The translations under genes were made by a program, and so were the position numbers. DNA of 64,000 nucleotides from Sulfitobacter sp. DSM 110093 (lineage in GTDB: Bacteria; Pseudomonadota; Alphaproteobacteria; Rhodobacterales; Rhodobacteraceae), in NCBI RefSeq assembly GCF_022788715.1, contig NZ_CP085167.1:2369001-2433000 (forward strand). Reading direction: 5' to 3'. The notes under the pieces are model-generated. The model was not told the origin of the DNA. It ran no database searches and worked only from the letters and a program-made list of their open reading frames with translations. Position 1 is the stretch's first letter. Each line of letters starts with the position of its first letter. Shown in pieces: positions 15,272 to 22,946 of the stretch.

Positions 15272-15832
15272 ATGCGGGGGCACGCTGACATTGAGCGGCG
15301 TGCCCTCGAACTCCGCGCCGTTGAAGGCGGCCGGATCGAGGGTTACGCCGCCGTCTTCAATTCGCCAAGCCATGACCTCGGCGGCTTCGTCGAGACGATC
15401 GCACCCGGTGCCTTTGCCGCCTCGCTCAAGCGGGCCGACGACGTTCTCGCGCTTTATCACCACGACACTCGGGCCGTGCTCGGCCGATCGACGGCGGGCA
15501 CGCTGCGCCTCAAAGAAGACCCGAACGGACTTTTCTTTGCGCTCGACGTGGCGAACACCTCGGCCGGGCGTGACGTTCTGGAATCTGTGGGGCGTGGCGA
15601 TATCACCGGCGCGAGCTTCGGCTTTCGTGCGATCCGTGATCGCTGGTCGCACAAGGGCAAGCCCGCCAAACGCGAGCTTCTCGAAGTCGAGTTGCTCGAC
15701 GTAACGATCACCCCTTCGCCCGCCTATCCCGCGACCGTCGTTTCCCGGCGCTCGCTTGACGCAATCACCGAGGCCGAACGCCGTGCCCGGTATCTGGACC
15801 ATATCGGGGGCTATTACCGTGGGAATCACTGA
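15272..15832 (+). CDS. HK97-family prohead protease
   Basis: Serine protease that trims the capsid protein during head maturation. The 186-residue protein shows the family pattern: GYAAVFNSPSHDLGGFVETI (25-44), ALYHHDTRAVLGRSTAGTLR with the conserved histidine pair, GRGDITGASFGFRAI with the catalytic serine, and ELLEVELLDVTITPSPAYP. The ATG lies two bases after the capsid gene stop, and its 3' end overlaps the portal gene by 14 bp, so the three head genes are one operon. Confidence 0.93.
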   Translation: MRGHADIERRALELRAVEGGRIEGYAAVFNSPSHDLGGFVETIAPGAFAASLKRADDVLALYHHDTRAVLGRSTAGTLRLKEDPNGLFFALDVANTSAGRDVLESVGRGDITGASFGFRAIRDRWSHKGKPAKRELLEVELLDVTITPSPAYPATVVSRRSLDAITEAERRARYLDHIGGYYRGNH

Positions 15833-16985
15833 CCTCTTCCGCCGTCACCAAGTCGAGACGCGCTCGAACGAGACGCTCGCCGCCCTTGGCGCGCATTGGC
15901 TAGGCACGCCGAGCACCAAGTTCCCGGCCGAGCAACTCGCCGTCACCGCCGCTTGCGTCGCCGTGATCTCGGGCCAATTGGCGGGCTTGCCGGTGCGCGT
16001 CTATCACTTCGAGGGGGATACCCGCCACGAGGCACCGTCGCACCCTCTGGCGCGGCTTGTGCGGCGCGGGCCGAACCTCTGGCAGTCGTGGCCCGACTTC
16101 GTGGAATGGATGGCGGCAAGCGCGCTTCTTCATGGCAACGCGCTCGCCGAGATCGTCGCCGATCGGGCGGGCCGTGTCGTCGAGCTTCGGCCGATCCGGT
16201 GGGGGCTCGTGCGCGTCGAACTCGTCAATCCCGGGCGCGTGATCTATCATGTTACGGGCGACGATCTTTCGGCTCCGATGGGCACGACGCGGCGCTTACT
16301 CGCGTCCGAAGTGCTGCACCTTAAAGCCCGCACCGACGACGGCGTGATCGGCGTCGCACCGCTTCGCCGGGCTATGGCGGCCGCTGCGCACGCCGTGGAA
16401 ACCGACGCGCATAGCAAAGCGATGTGGCGCAACTCCGATCGGCCCTCGGGTGTGCTCATGCACGAGAAGAACCTCTCGGAAGGCGCTGCGAAGCGGCTCA
16501 AGGAATCCTTCGTCGCCCGTTACGGTGGCGAGAACCGGGGCGCACCGGCCGTGCTCGAAGAGGGGCTCAAGTTCGAGAGCTTCCCGACGATCTCACCGGA
16601 AGACGCCGAAATTCTTGCCGCCCGCCGGTTCTCGACGGAAGAGATCGCCCGCGCCTTCGGCGTGCCCGCGCCGCTTGTCGGCATCCTCGATCATGCGAGC
16701 TTCACGAACTCTGAGACGCTCTTGCGGCACTTCGCGCAAAGCACCTTGGCGCATTGGGCGCGCAAGCTGGAAACCGAGCTTTCCCGCTCGACCCTGACCG
16801 AAGCCGAGCGCGAGACTTACGAGATCGACGTTGACCTCTCGGGACTCCTGCGCGGCGATCATGCCGCGCGGTGGGCGGCGCACAAGATCGCGATCGACGC
16901 GGGCGTGCTCACGATCGACGAGGTGCGCGAGGTAGAGGGCTGGTCGCCGCGCGGTGAGCCCACCACGGGCGAGGGCATGGCATGA
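15819..16985 (+). CDS. HK97-type portal protein
   Basis: Forms the dodecameric ring at the head vertex through which DNA is packaged. Recognisable segments are FPAEQLAVTAACVAVISGQL, HPLARLVRRGPNLWQSWPDF, ALLHGNALAEIVADRAGRVV, RLLASEVLHLKARTDDGVIG, RFSTEEIARAFGVPAPLVG and NSETLLRHFAQSTLAHWARK, as in the phage_portal family. I place the start at the GTG of 15819 (MGITDLFRRHQ, 388 residues), which has a G-rich ribosome-binding site and overlaps the protease by 14 bp; the frame is open further upstream but those residues overlap the protease gene and look unlike portal proteins. No terminase gene adjoins it. Confidence 0.92.
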   Translation: MGITDLFRRHQVETRSNETLAALGAHWLGTPSTKFPAEQLAVTAACVAVISGQLAGLPVRVYHFEGDTRHEAPSHPLARLVRRGPNLWQSWPDFVEWMAASALLHGNALAEIVADRAGRVVELRPIRWGLVRVELVNPGRVIYHVTGDDLSAPMGTTRRLLASEVLHLKARTDDGVIGVAPLRRAMAAAAHAVETDAHSKAMWRNSDRPSGVLMHEKNLSEGAAKRLKESFVARYGGENRGAPAVLEEGLKFESFPTISPEDAEILAARRFSTEEIARAFGVPAPLVGILDHASFTNSETLLRHFAQSTLAHWARKLETELSRSTLTEAERETYEIDVDLSGLLRGDHAARWAAHKIAIDAGVLTIDEVREVEGWSPRGEPTTGEGMA

Positions 16986-17233
16986 GTGCCTATACGAAGA
17001 TCGCCGAGCATCTCTCTATTGAAGAGGCGCTCGTGAGGGCGGTGGCGTGGGAATTGCGCGCCGCCGGGCTTGCCAGTGGACACCGACGCCGCGTCCCGCC
17101 CGAAATCGTGCGGCGAATCCGCGAGCTTGCGGCCGTCGGCCTAAACGCTCGGCAGATTGGCGAAGTCGTCGGCTACTCGCGGGCGTGTTGCGACTCGATC
17201 ATGCGAGGGGCGACGCACAAGCGCGTTGCGTGA
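16982..17233 (+). CDS. Small HTH protein after the portal (possible small terminase or regulator)
   Basis: The 83-residue protein has a helix-turn-helix, VPPEIVRRIRELAAVGLNAR followed by QIGEVVGYSRACCDSIMRG, of the resolvase/Hin type. Its ATG overlaps the portal stop (ATGA, 16982-16985), so it belongs to the head operon, and it is the last gene before the terminator and attR. An HTH protein in a capsid operon could be a small terminase subunit that selects the satellite genome for packaging, or a regulator. The sequence alone does not decide. Confidence 0.65.
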   Translation: MSAYTKIAEHLSIEEALVRAVAWELRAAGLASGHRRRVPPEIVRRIRELAAVGLNARQIGEVVGYSRACCDSIMRGATHKRVA

Positions 17234-17255
17234 GCGTGCAACCTCGAAGAACACG

Positions 17256-17283
17256 AGCCCGTCGGGAAACCGGCGGGCTTTTC
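17256..17283 (+). terminator. Rho-independent terminator of the head operon
   Basis: AGCCCGTCGG and CCGGCGGGCT form a 10-bp stem (one G-U pair) closed by a GAAA tetraloop and followed by TTTT. It sits 22 bp after the last gene of the element. Confidence 0.85.
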
Positions 17284-17294
17284 AATGCGAAAAT

Positions 17295-17317
17295 GCGTTA
17301 CCCCAAACGTTACCCCG
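17295..17317. repeat. Right arm-type repeats CGTTACCCC
   Basis: GCGTTACCCC at 17295-17304 and CGTTACCCCG at 17308-17317 are inverted copies of the GGGTAACGC repeats found near the left end, so both element ends carry the same motif facing inward. Probable integrase arm sites. Confidence 0.65.
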
Positions 17318-17332
17318 AGCCCAAAACGACGA

Positions 17333-17350
17333 AAGCCCCCGAAGGGGCTT
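17333..17350. terminator. Hairpin downstream of tRNA-Asn
   Basis: AAGCCCC (17333-17339) pairs with GGGGCTT (17344-17350). On the minus strand it follows the tRNA-Asn gene and continues as TCGTCGTTTT, so the element probably supplies the terminator for the tRNA it interrupts. Confidence 0.6.
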
Positions 17351-17380
17351 GTTCGCAAATCACTGATTTAACAGGAAGAT

Positions 17381-17430
17381 TTGGCTCCGGCGGTAGGGAT
17401 CGAACCTACGACCAATTGATTAACAGTCAA
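17381..17430. repeat. attR: 50-bp direct repeat inside intact tRNA-Asn
   Basis: Perfect copy of 7292-7341. Here it is continuous with the tRNA 5' part, so integration restored a complete tRNA gene at this end. Confidence 0.93.
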
Positions 17431-17456
17431 CTGCTCTACCGCTGAGCTACGCCGGA
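17382..17456 (-). tRNA. tRNA-Asn (anticodon GUU)
   Basis: The minus strand folds into a standard cloverleaf of 75 nt including an encoded CCA: 7-bp acceptor stem (TCCGGCG/CGCCGGA), D arm GCTC-AGCGGTA-GAGC, anticodon loop CTGTTAA with GTT, and T arm with TTCGATC. The 3' two thirds are the attachment site of the satellite-like element. Confidence 0.97.
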
Positions 17457-17732
17457 ATGCCTATGTCTGTCTGGTGAGCAACGCTACCGGACAGCCGCTC
17501 TTTAACTTGGGCGGTCCGGGGTGTGCAAGGGGAATTGGGCACGAATATCGAATTTTTTCGTAAATTTCTCCGCCACAGCGAAAATGCTCAGTTTGACGAA
17601 TGGCGACAGACATCTGCAATCACAGATGTGTGACAATCCCCCCTTCCCCGCGCTTCAGGCTGGACGGGTTACGCCAACTGCGATTGATACTCGCTCATCT
17701 TTCGCAAATCCTAGCACTACAAAGGAAAAATC

Positions 17733-18122
17733 ATGACCTTCCTCACCCCCTACCGGCCGCAAATCCTGTCGCTACTCCGCATCATGTCCGGGCTTTTGGT
17801 GCTGCAGCATGGCACAACGAAGATCCTCGGCTTTCCAGCCAGCCAGATGAGCGGCGTTTCGATCACGTCGATGGGCGGCATCGCGGGCGTTATTGAGCTG
17901 ATCTTTGGCGTTTTGCTGGTGGTCGGCCTTTTCTCAAGATTGTCGGCTTTCATCCTCAGCGGCTTAACCGCAGCCGCCTATTTCATCGCGCATATGCCGC
18001 AGGGGTTCTATCCGATGCTGAACGGCGGAGAACTGGTGGCGCTTTACAGCTTTGCTTTCCTCTATCTCGCGGCCGCAGGTCCAGGTCCTTGGTCGGTCGA
18101 CGCGATGCGCGACAAGGGCTGA
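17733..18122 (+). CDS. DoxX family membrane protein
   Basis: Small integral membrane protein of 129 residues with four predicted transmembrane helices: ILSLLRIMSGLLVLQHGTTK, GGIAGVIELIFGVLLVVGLF, LSAFILSGLTAAAYFIAHMP and LVALYSFAFLYLAAAG. RIMSGLLVLQHG and the ELIFGVLLVVGLFSRLSAF pattern are DoxX hallmarks. DoxX proteins have been linked to quinol or sulfur redox chemistry and oxidative stress, but no role is fixed for this subgroup. AAAGGAAAAATC precedes the ATG. It is the first chromosomal gene past tRNA-Asn and appears monocistronic. Confidence 0.85.
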   Translation: MTFLTPYRPQILSLLRIMSGLLVLQHGTTKILGFPASQMSGVSITSMGGIAGVIELIFGVLLVVGLFSRLSAFILSGLTAAAYFIAHMPQGFYPMLNGGELVALYSFAFLYLAAAGPGPWSVDAMRDKG

Positions 18123-18189
18123 GGCCGGATATGAAAAAGGCATGGCCCGTCTGGGGCCATGCCTAACACTGCTACAGGTTTGAGTGCGT

Positions 18190-19776
18190 TTAGAACCCCG
18201 CAGCCTGCCCATCTTTGCGCGGATCGGAACCGGCGGAATAGCCCCCTTCGGGCAAGCGCTGCACCAATTGCGCGCCGCCAAAACCAAAAGCGTTATCGGG
18301 CGCTTCGACATGGATTACATGGCCCAGATCACGCAACCCTTGCAGCAATTCTGGCTTCATCGCCGGTTCGCAGGCGACCTCTAGCCCAGACAGCATTCGC
18401 CAGCGCGGCGCGTCGGCTGCAACCTGCACGTCTTGGCCCCAAAGCTGGGTGCGCAGCAGCAGTTGCATATGCCCTTGGGCCTGAATCGGGCCGCCCATCA
18501 TGCCATAAGCCATCAGCGGCTGACCGTTCGTCATGGCAAAACCGGGGATGATCGTATGGAAGGGGCGCTTGCCGCCTGCCACGATGTTCTGGTGCCCGGC
18601 CTCGGTGGTGAACCCAAAGCCCCGGTTTTGCATCGAGACGCCCGTTCCCGGCACCACTACGCCTGATCCAAAGCCCGCGTAGTTTGACTGGATAAAGCTG
18701 ACCATCATGCCAGAAGCATCGGCCGTGCTCATCAAGACTGTACCGCCCTGTTTCGGCGCCCCTGCCCCGAAATCCTGCGCTTGTGTGGCCGAGATTAGTG
18801 CCGCACGGGATTTCAAGTACGCGGGGTCGAGCAGCGCCTTTTCATCCACCTCGGTCATCGCCGGACGATCGGCGACATAGGCATGCAGGTCACTGTAGGC
18901 GAGCTTGCACGCCTCGATCTGAAGGTGGACCGACATGAGATCGTCGGGACCGTGGTCGCGAATTTCACTATGCTCTAGAATGCCCAAAGCCATAAGCGCG
19001 GCGATCCCCTGCCCGTTTGGCGGGATTTCATGCAGTTCCACGTCGTCGAAGCTCTGGCTGATTGTCCCACACCATTCGGGCGCATTGGCGGCCAAGTCCT
19101 CCATGGTCATCGCACCGCCATTGGCCTTGGCATGGGCGACGATCTCTTCGGCGATTTCCCCTTCGTAGAAGGCGCGGCCGTTCGTTTCGGCAATCAAGCG
19201 CAGGGTACGCGCAGCACCGGGGTTACGGAACCGCTCACCCGCACGCGGGGCGCGACCTTCTGGCAGGAACGTCTCAGCAAAGCCCGGCTGTTTGCCCAGA
19301 ACCTCAGCCCCGCGCGCCCAGAGCGTGGCAATCGTGGGCGAAACGAGAAAACCTTCCTCGGCGTAGCGGATCGCCGGGGCCAACACCGTCGCCAGATCAA
19401 GCTTGCCGAATTTCTCCATCAGTTCGACCCAAGCGCTGACCGCGCCGGGAACGGTAACACTGTCCCAACCATGCTCAGTCATACCATTGGGGAAACGCTC
19501 AGGCGACCAAGCCGCGGGCGCGCGACCCGAAGCGTTCAGTCCGTGCAGCTTTTCCCCGTCCCACAAAATGCAAAAAGCGTCAGAGCCTAGCCCGTTGCCT
19601 GTCGGCTCCACCACCGTCAGCGCCGCGGCGGTGGCAATCGCGGCATCCACCGCATTCCCCCCCTGCTGCATCATCAAAAGCCCGGCCTGCGTGGCCAAGG
19701 GTTGTGAGGTCGCGACAACATTGTCTGCAACCACGGGGGAACGGTGGGACGGGTAGATTGGATCGTGACGAAGCAT
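18190..19776 (-). CDS. ggt: Gamma-glutamyltranspeptidase family hydrolase
   Basis: Autoprocessing N-terminal nucleophile hydrolase that transfers or hydrolyses gamma-glutamyl groups, or acts on related amides. The 528 residues include the start GGNAVDAAIATAAALTVVEP (39-58), the active-site context KQGGTVLMSTADASG with the likely nucleophile Thr near residue 345 at the new N-terminus of the small subunit, and the oxyanion/substrate loop SNYAGFGSGVVVPGTGVSMQ and GMMGGPIQAQGHMQ. There is no obvious signal peptide, so a cytoplasmic enzyme is likely, and this subgroup also includes proteins acting on other amides. AAAGGAC precedes the ATG. Confidence 0.88.
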   Translation of the reverse strand: MLRHDPIYPSHRSPVVADNVVATSQPLATQAGLLMMQQGGNAVDAAIATAAALTVVEPTGNGLGSDAFCILWDGEKLHGLNASGRAPAAWSPERFPNGMTEHGWDSVTVPGAVSAWVELMEKFGKLDLATVLAPAIRYAEEGFLVSPTIATLWARGAEVLGKQPGFAETFLPEGRAPRAGERFRNPGAARTLRLIAETNGRAFYEGEIAEEIVAHAKANGGAMTMEDLAANAPEWCGTISQSFDDVELHEIPPNGQGIAALMALGILEHSEIRDHGPDDLMSVHLQIEACKLAYSDLHAYVADRPAMTEVDEKALLDPAYLKSRAALISATQAQDFGAGAPKQGGTVLMSTADASGMMVSFIQSNYAGFGSGVVVPGTGVSMQNRGFGFTTEAGHQNIVAGGKRPFHTIIPGFAMTNGQPLMAYGMMGGPIQAQGHMQLLLRTQLWGQDVQVAADAPRWRMLSGLEVACEPAMKPELLQGLRDLGHVIHVEAPDNAFGFGGAQLVQRLPEGGYSAGSDPRKDGQAAGF

Positions 19777-20558
19777 AGCTGTCCTTTGCTAAGGTAAGGC
19801 CAGCGGCACGGTTATTCCGGCCGCCTGCGGCGTTGCCGGCAGACTGAACCCGAATGCATCTGCATGCAACTGCTCTGCAGCGCTAATTCCAAGCAGTTGG
19901 CAATTTGATTTCTGTGAACGAGATGATGTGCCGCTCTAGCCGGGCTTCCCGCCGTGATTGCGCATTTTCAGACGTAACAAGGTTCGATGATGGCGAAAGC
20001 TATGCTCACAATGAGAGGGGGTGAAAACCATCACCCAGATAGCCCAGAGGCGGCTTTCCCCTCGGTACTGCCATGCCCTTGCACAAAGCGACTGATCGGC
20101 ATCCGAAAAGATGCAATTATGAAGGATACGAGACCAATCTCTAACGTTAACCAACATTCAGAACCTCTCTTTCGCATGGCATCAGGGCATTTACATGCCC
20201 TACTGCCAGAATCTGGTCCCCCGGGTAGGTTAATGCTCATCAAAAATTCTGCCGAGAATAAGGCGGAGGGTGGCTAAAACCATGCCGCGCCTTTGTGTAA
20301 GCTTTGCGATAGGAGCGTACGCTGGGTAAACTGCCTCGGGTATCTGGCAGTTTCTTCATGGCAAACACTGGTAAGTTTATCGCCAAGGCAAGAGTGTGAC
20401 AGTTGGCTGAGACCAAACAACGCTACGCTATCTGGACAGCGTTAGACGATGATGCCAAGATACCAGAGTTATTTTCACCCCCACATTTTAGATCATCAGG
20501 CTTTTTAAAGCCCGCACTTTCACGACCCTATTATTACGACCAAGGATAAAAACAGCCT
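19777..20558. other. Long gap without a supported gene
   Basis: About 780 bases separate ggt from a rightward glycosyltransferase gene. The longest open frame (19987-20277, rightward) has atypical composition and resembles nothing I know, so I do not call it. The 5' untranslated region and promoter of the glycosyltransferase gene should be here, but no clear -35/-10 pair was assigned. Confidence 0.4.
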
Positions 20559-21770
20559 ATGCCAGAGAACCTGCTTATTTATGCACCGGTTCCCCTCTAC
20601 GCCTCTGCCGAAGGTTTTCTGCAGGAAGATCAAGCCTGCAACGGCCTGCGATTATGGGCGGAAAATTTTGAGACCGTATCGGTCATGATGCCCGTGCTAA
20701 CCGGGGTGGCACCCCCCAGTTGGCGCCCCATAAGCGCGGTTGGTCCTAATTTAGAGCGTATTAACGTTATTCCCCTTCCCACCGCCTATCGACCCGATAA
20801 GTTTTTCCAGCATCTTCCATCCACGTCCCGCCTTATCCAAAAGCAGATCAAAAAGGCAGATTATCTTTCCCTCTCCATCGGTGGGCTGTTCGGCGATTGG
20901 GGGTCGGTATCATGCCACCTCGCCCATAAGATGGGCAAGCCATATGCTATCTGGACGGACCGGGTGGAATCGGAAGTGGTCCGCCGCACTGCTCATGTTG
21001 GAAACTGGCGCCAGCGGTTGCGTGCGCGCGCGACCCACCGTCCGATGTTCGCCTTGGAAAAGCATCTTATTCGGCGATCTTCGTTGGGGCTGTTCCATGG
21101 CAAAGAGACCTATGACACCTACGCCCCCTATTGCCACAACCCGCAGATTGTTCACGACATTCATATACCCAAATCTGATCACATTGATGCCCAAGGTTTA
21201 GATGAAAAGCTGGACTCGATAGTGAAAGACCCTCTCAAGATCGCTTATGTCGGCCGGGCTGATGCCATGAAAGGGTCGATGGACTGGATCACAGTCATAA
21301 AGAACCTCGCCGCTGCGGGCGTGGATTTTCAGGCAAGCTGGCTTGGTGATGGCCCCGATCTGGCAGCGATGCGTGCTCAGGTCACCGAAGCGGGCTTGCA
21401 GGACCGCGTCAAACTGCCCGGCTTCACAGACGATCGTTCCGAAGTGCTGAAATGCTTGCGCGATGCTCATATCGCTATGTTCTGCCACAAAACGCCTGAA
21501 TCACCCCGCTGCTTGATCGAGGCGCTGGCCTCAGCCGCACCAATTGTTGGTTATGAGGGGGCTTTTGCGCGCGATCTCATTTCAGCCAAAGGCGGCGGCG
21601 TATTGTCTGGTTTGGGGGATACAGCGGAGTTAACTAGAAACATAATGACCCTCAATGATGATCGACAGAAACTATCCCAGTTGGCCAGAGAAGCGGCTGT
21701 GGCTGGGTTAACCTATGACGATGAAACGGTCTTTGAGCACCGCAGTGAGCTTATTCGTCGGTATCTATGA
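20559..21770 (+). CDS. Glycosyltransferase family 4-type protein
   Basis: GT-B fold sugar transferase, presumably for a surface polysaccharide. The 403-residue protein has an N-terminal acceptor domain (LLIYAPVPLYASAEGFLQED) and a C-terminal nucleotide-sugar domain with IAYVGRADAMKGSMDWI (the GR..KG pattern), ASWLGDGPDLAAMRAQV, KLPGFTDDRSEVLKCLRDAH, and CHKTPESPRCLIEALASAAP, where the ExP/E-x7-E signature is represented by ESPRCLIEA. AAGGATAA lies before the ATG. It stands alone without other polysaccharide genes. Composition is lower in GC than the surroundings, which hints at transfer. Confidence 0.82.
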   Translation: MPENLLIYAPVPLYASAEGFLQEDQACNGLRLWAENFETVSVMMPVLTGVAPPSWRPISAVGPNLERINVIPLPTAYRPDKFFQHLPSTSRLIQKQIKKADYLSLSIGGLFGDWGSVSCHLAHKMGKPYAIWTDRVESEVVRRTAHVGNWRQRLRARATHRPMFALEKHLIRRSSLGLFHGKETYDTYAPYCHNPQIVHDIHIPKSDHIDAQGLDEKLDSIVKDPLKIAYVGRADAMKGSMDWITVIKNLAAAGVDFQASWLGDGPDLAAMRAQVTEAGLQDRVKLPGFTDDRSEVLKCLRDAHIAMFCHKTPESPRCLIEALASAAPIVGYEGAFARDLISAKGGGVLSGLGDTAELTRNIMTLNDDRQKLSQLAREAAVAGLTYDDETVFEHRSELIRRYL

Positions 21771-22025
21771 GTTGTGGAAGAACCGCGGAAGGATGGGAAA
21801 GCAGCAAGACGCTGGGGGGGGCACGTTCATCTGTAGACATAGGCGCTGCGGCAAAGCGCATATGGATCAATGGCCGGACTTTTTCAACTCGTGGCTACCA
21901 CCCCACGTTATCGTGGATTGCAATGCGTATCCACGTCAAGCGCAATGACATCCCTGATGTTAAGGGAATGACCTAGGACGCGTGAAGGACCAACAGGGGA
22001 ATAATGATGGCGGTTTAAAGCCCAG
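21771..22025. other. Intergenic stretch between glycosyltransferase and tRNA-Ser
   Basis: No gene is supported. Overlapping short frames exist (up to 77 codons) but have no recognisable content. It may include decayed coding sequence, given the run of eight Gs at 21813-21820. Confidence 0.4.
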
Positions 22026-22116
22026 TGGCGGAGACGAAGGGATTCGAACCCTCGAGACCCTTCCGGGCCTACTCCCTTAGCAGGGGAGCGCCTTCGACCA
22101 CTCGGCCACATCTCCG
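22026..22116 (-). tRNA. tRNA-Ser (anticodon GCU)
   Basis: A 91-nt class II tRNA with encoded CCA: acceptor stem CGGAGAT/GTCTCCG, anticodon loop CTGCTAA with GCT, a long variable arm (TAGGCCCGGAAGGGTCTC) and T arm with TTCGAATC. The long variable arm and GCT anticodon identify serine. Confidence 0.96.
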
Positions 22117-22547
22117 TCGACCCGTTTAGAGAGGTCGCGCCCGAGTGACAAGGCGAAATTGGCCATAAAATCTGCATTTTCTGCATCTAATTTCGTCTGG
22201 CCAGAGAGTCGCGGCTTGCGAACGCCTATCCCTAAAAAATCGAGCGTTGCACCACAGGAGTAACGCAATCGTCTCTCCATCAACTCGCCGTTTCTTTCCT
22301 TCTATGCACCCTCTGTAGCATGCCACACGGGAGCGTGAATGACTTGTGAAAGCATGAGAGCCTGAAAACAAGGCGTTGTGAATAAACAATAAATTCAACA
22401 CCGCCTGACGTTCCCTCCCCATAATTCCCCTCGGATGGGAGCAAACTTGCCGCAGTGCCGAAACTTTCTCGCTCCGGGCGCCGTTACTTCACCACAAACG
22501 ATGACATCGCAATGACGCGATCTTAGAGAAACCTGAAGGAACACATT
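22117..22547. other. Gap between tRNA-Ser and an exported-protein gene
   Basis: About 430 bases with no supported gene. It should contain the tRNA-Ser promoter (leftward) and the promoter of the gene at 22548 (rightward). I could not assign either promoter with confidence. Confidence 0.4.
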
Positions 22548-22844
22548 ATGAAACTTATCCTAACAACAGCCGCCGCCGCTTTGATCTCCACCGCAGCCGT
22601 TGCAGATAACTCCACTCGCTACAACGACATCTTCTTGGATACCTCCAATGATGCGGGCGAAGTGTATGGCAACAGCGACCGCATGCAAGATGCAGACGAG
22701 TCGACCAAAGCCAACGACATCATGCTGAACACCGCCGACAACGCGAAAAACGATGACACTGTTATGAGCAGCCGTAATGCAATGAGCAGCCCCGGCGAAG
22801 GTTACCCCTATGGCGGGTTCGGTCCGGGCAACGACAGCAAATAA
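22548..22844 (+). CDS. Small exported protein with internal repeat
   Basis: Unrecognised 98-residue protein. Residues 1-19 are a Sec signal peptide (MKLILTTAAAALISTAAVA). The mature part is acidic, low in complexity and rich in Asn/Asp, with a duplicated motif NDIFLDTSNDA (26-36) and NDIMLNTADNA (56-66), 30 residues apart, and a Gly-rich tail (GEGYPYGGFGPGND). It would be periplasmic. GAAGGAAC precedes the ATG and a strong terminator follows. Its composition recalls the tandem exported proteins at 31846-32419, but similarity is weak. Confidence 0.7.
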   Translation: MKLILTTAAAALISTAAVADNSTRYNDIFLDTSNDAGEVYGNSDRMQDADESTKANDIMLNTADNAKNDDTVMSSRNAMSSPGEGYPYGGFGPGNDSK

Positions 22845-22868
22845 GCTGAAGACGTTCCAATTGAAAAA

Positions 22869-22897
22869 CCCGGCAGCGCAAGCTGTCGGGCTTTTTG
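22869..22897 (+). terminator. Rho-independent terminator
   Basis: CCCGGCAGC (22869-22877) pairs with GCTGTCGGG (22882-22890) around a 4-nt loop, followed by CTTTTTG. It ends the transcript of the exported-protein gene. Confidence 0.85.
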
Positions 22898-22946
22898 TTT
22901 TCCAGTCAACTGAACGGCGCGATCAAGCCACGCCGCAGATCACCTA

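Larger units (their letters stand above)
7292..17430. mobile_element. Capsid-encoding phage satellite-like element in tRNA-Asn
   Basis: A 50-bp perfect direct repeat, identical to the 3' part of tRNA-Asn, marks both ends (7292-7341 and 17381-17430). Inside are integrase, AlpA, primase-polymerase/helicase, a small cargo operon, HK97-type major capsid protein, prohead protease, portal, and a final HTH protein, all in 10.1 kb. There is no large terminase, tail, lysis or phage repressor gene. This matches the layout described for capsid-forming phage-inducible chromosomal islands, which build their own small heads and take tails and other functions from a helper phage. Satellite status is inference; a decayed prophage is the alternative, but all genes look intact. 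Confidence 0.85.

Noticed and set aside
13972..15291. 439-codon frame antisense to the capsid gene
   Set aside because: Exact antisense of a confident HK97 capsid gene; His/Arg/Gly-rich shadow caused by high GC.
7530..17233. Ordinary prophage or gene transfer agent cluster
   Set aside because: No terminase, tail, lysis or repressor genes, yet an integrase and clean attachment repeats. A Rhodobacterales gene transfer agent has a large conserved head-tail cluster without integrase.
19987..20277. 96-codon frame in the gap before the glycosyltransferase
   Set aside because: Several internal ATG options but no known motif; composition does not match host genes. Left uncalled.
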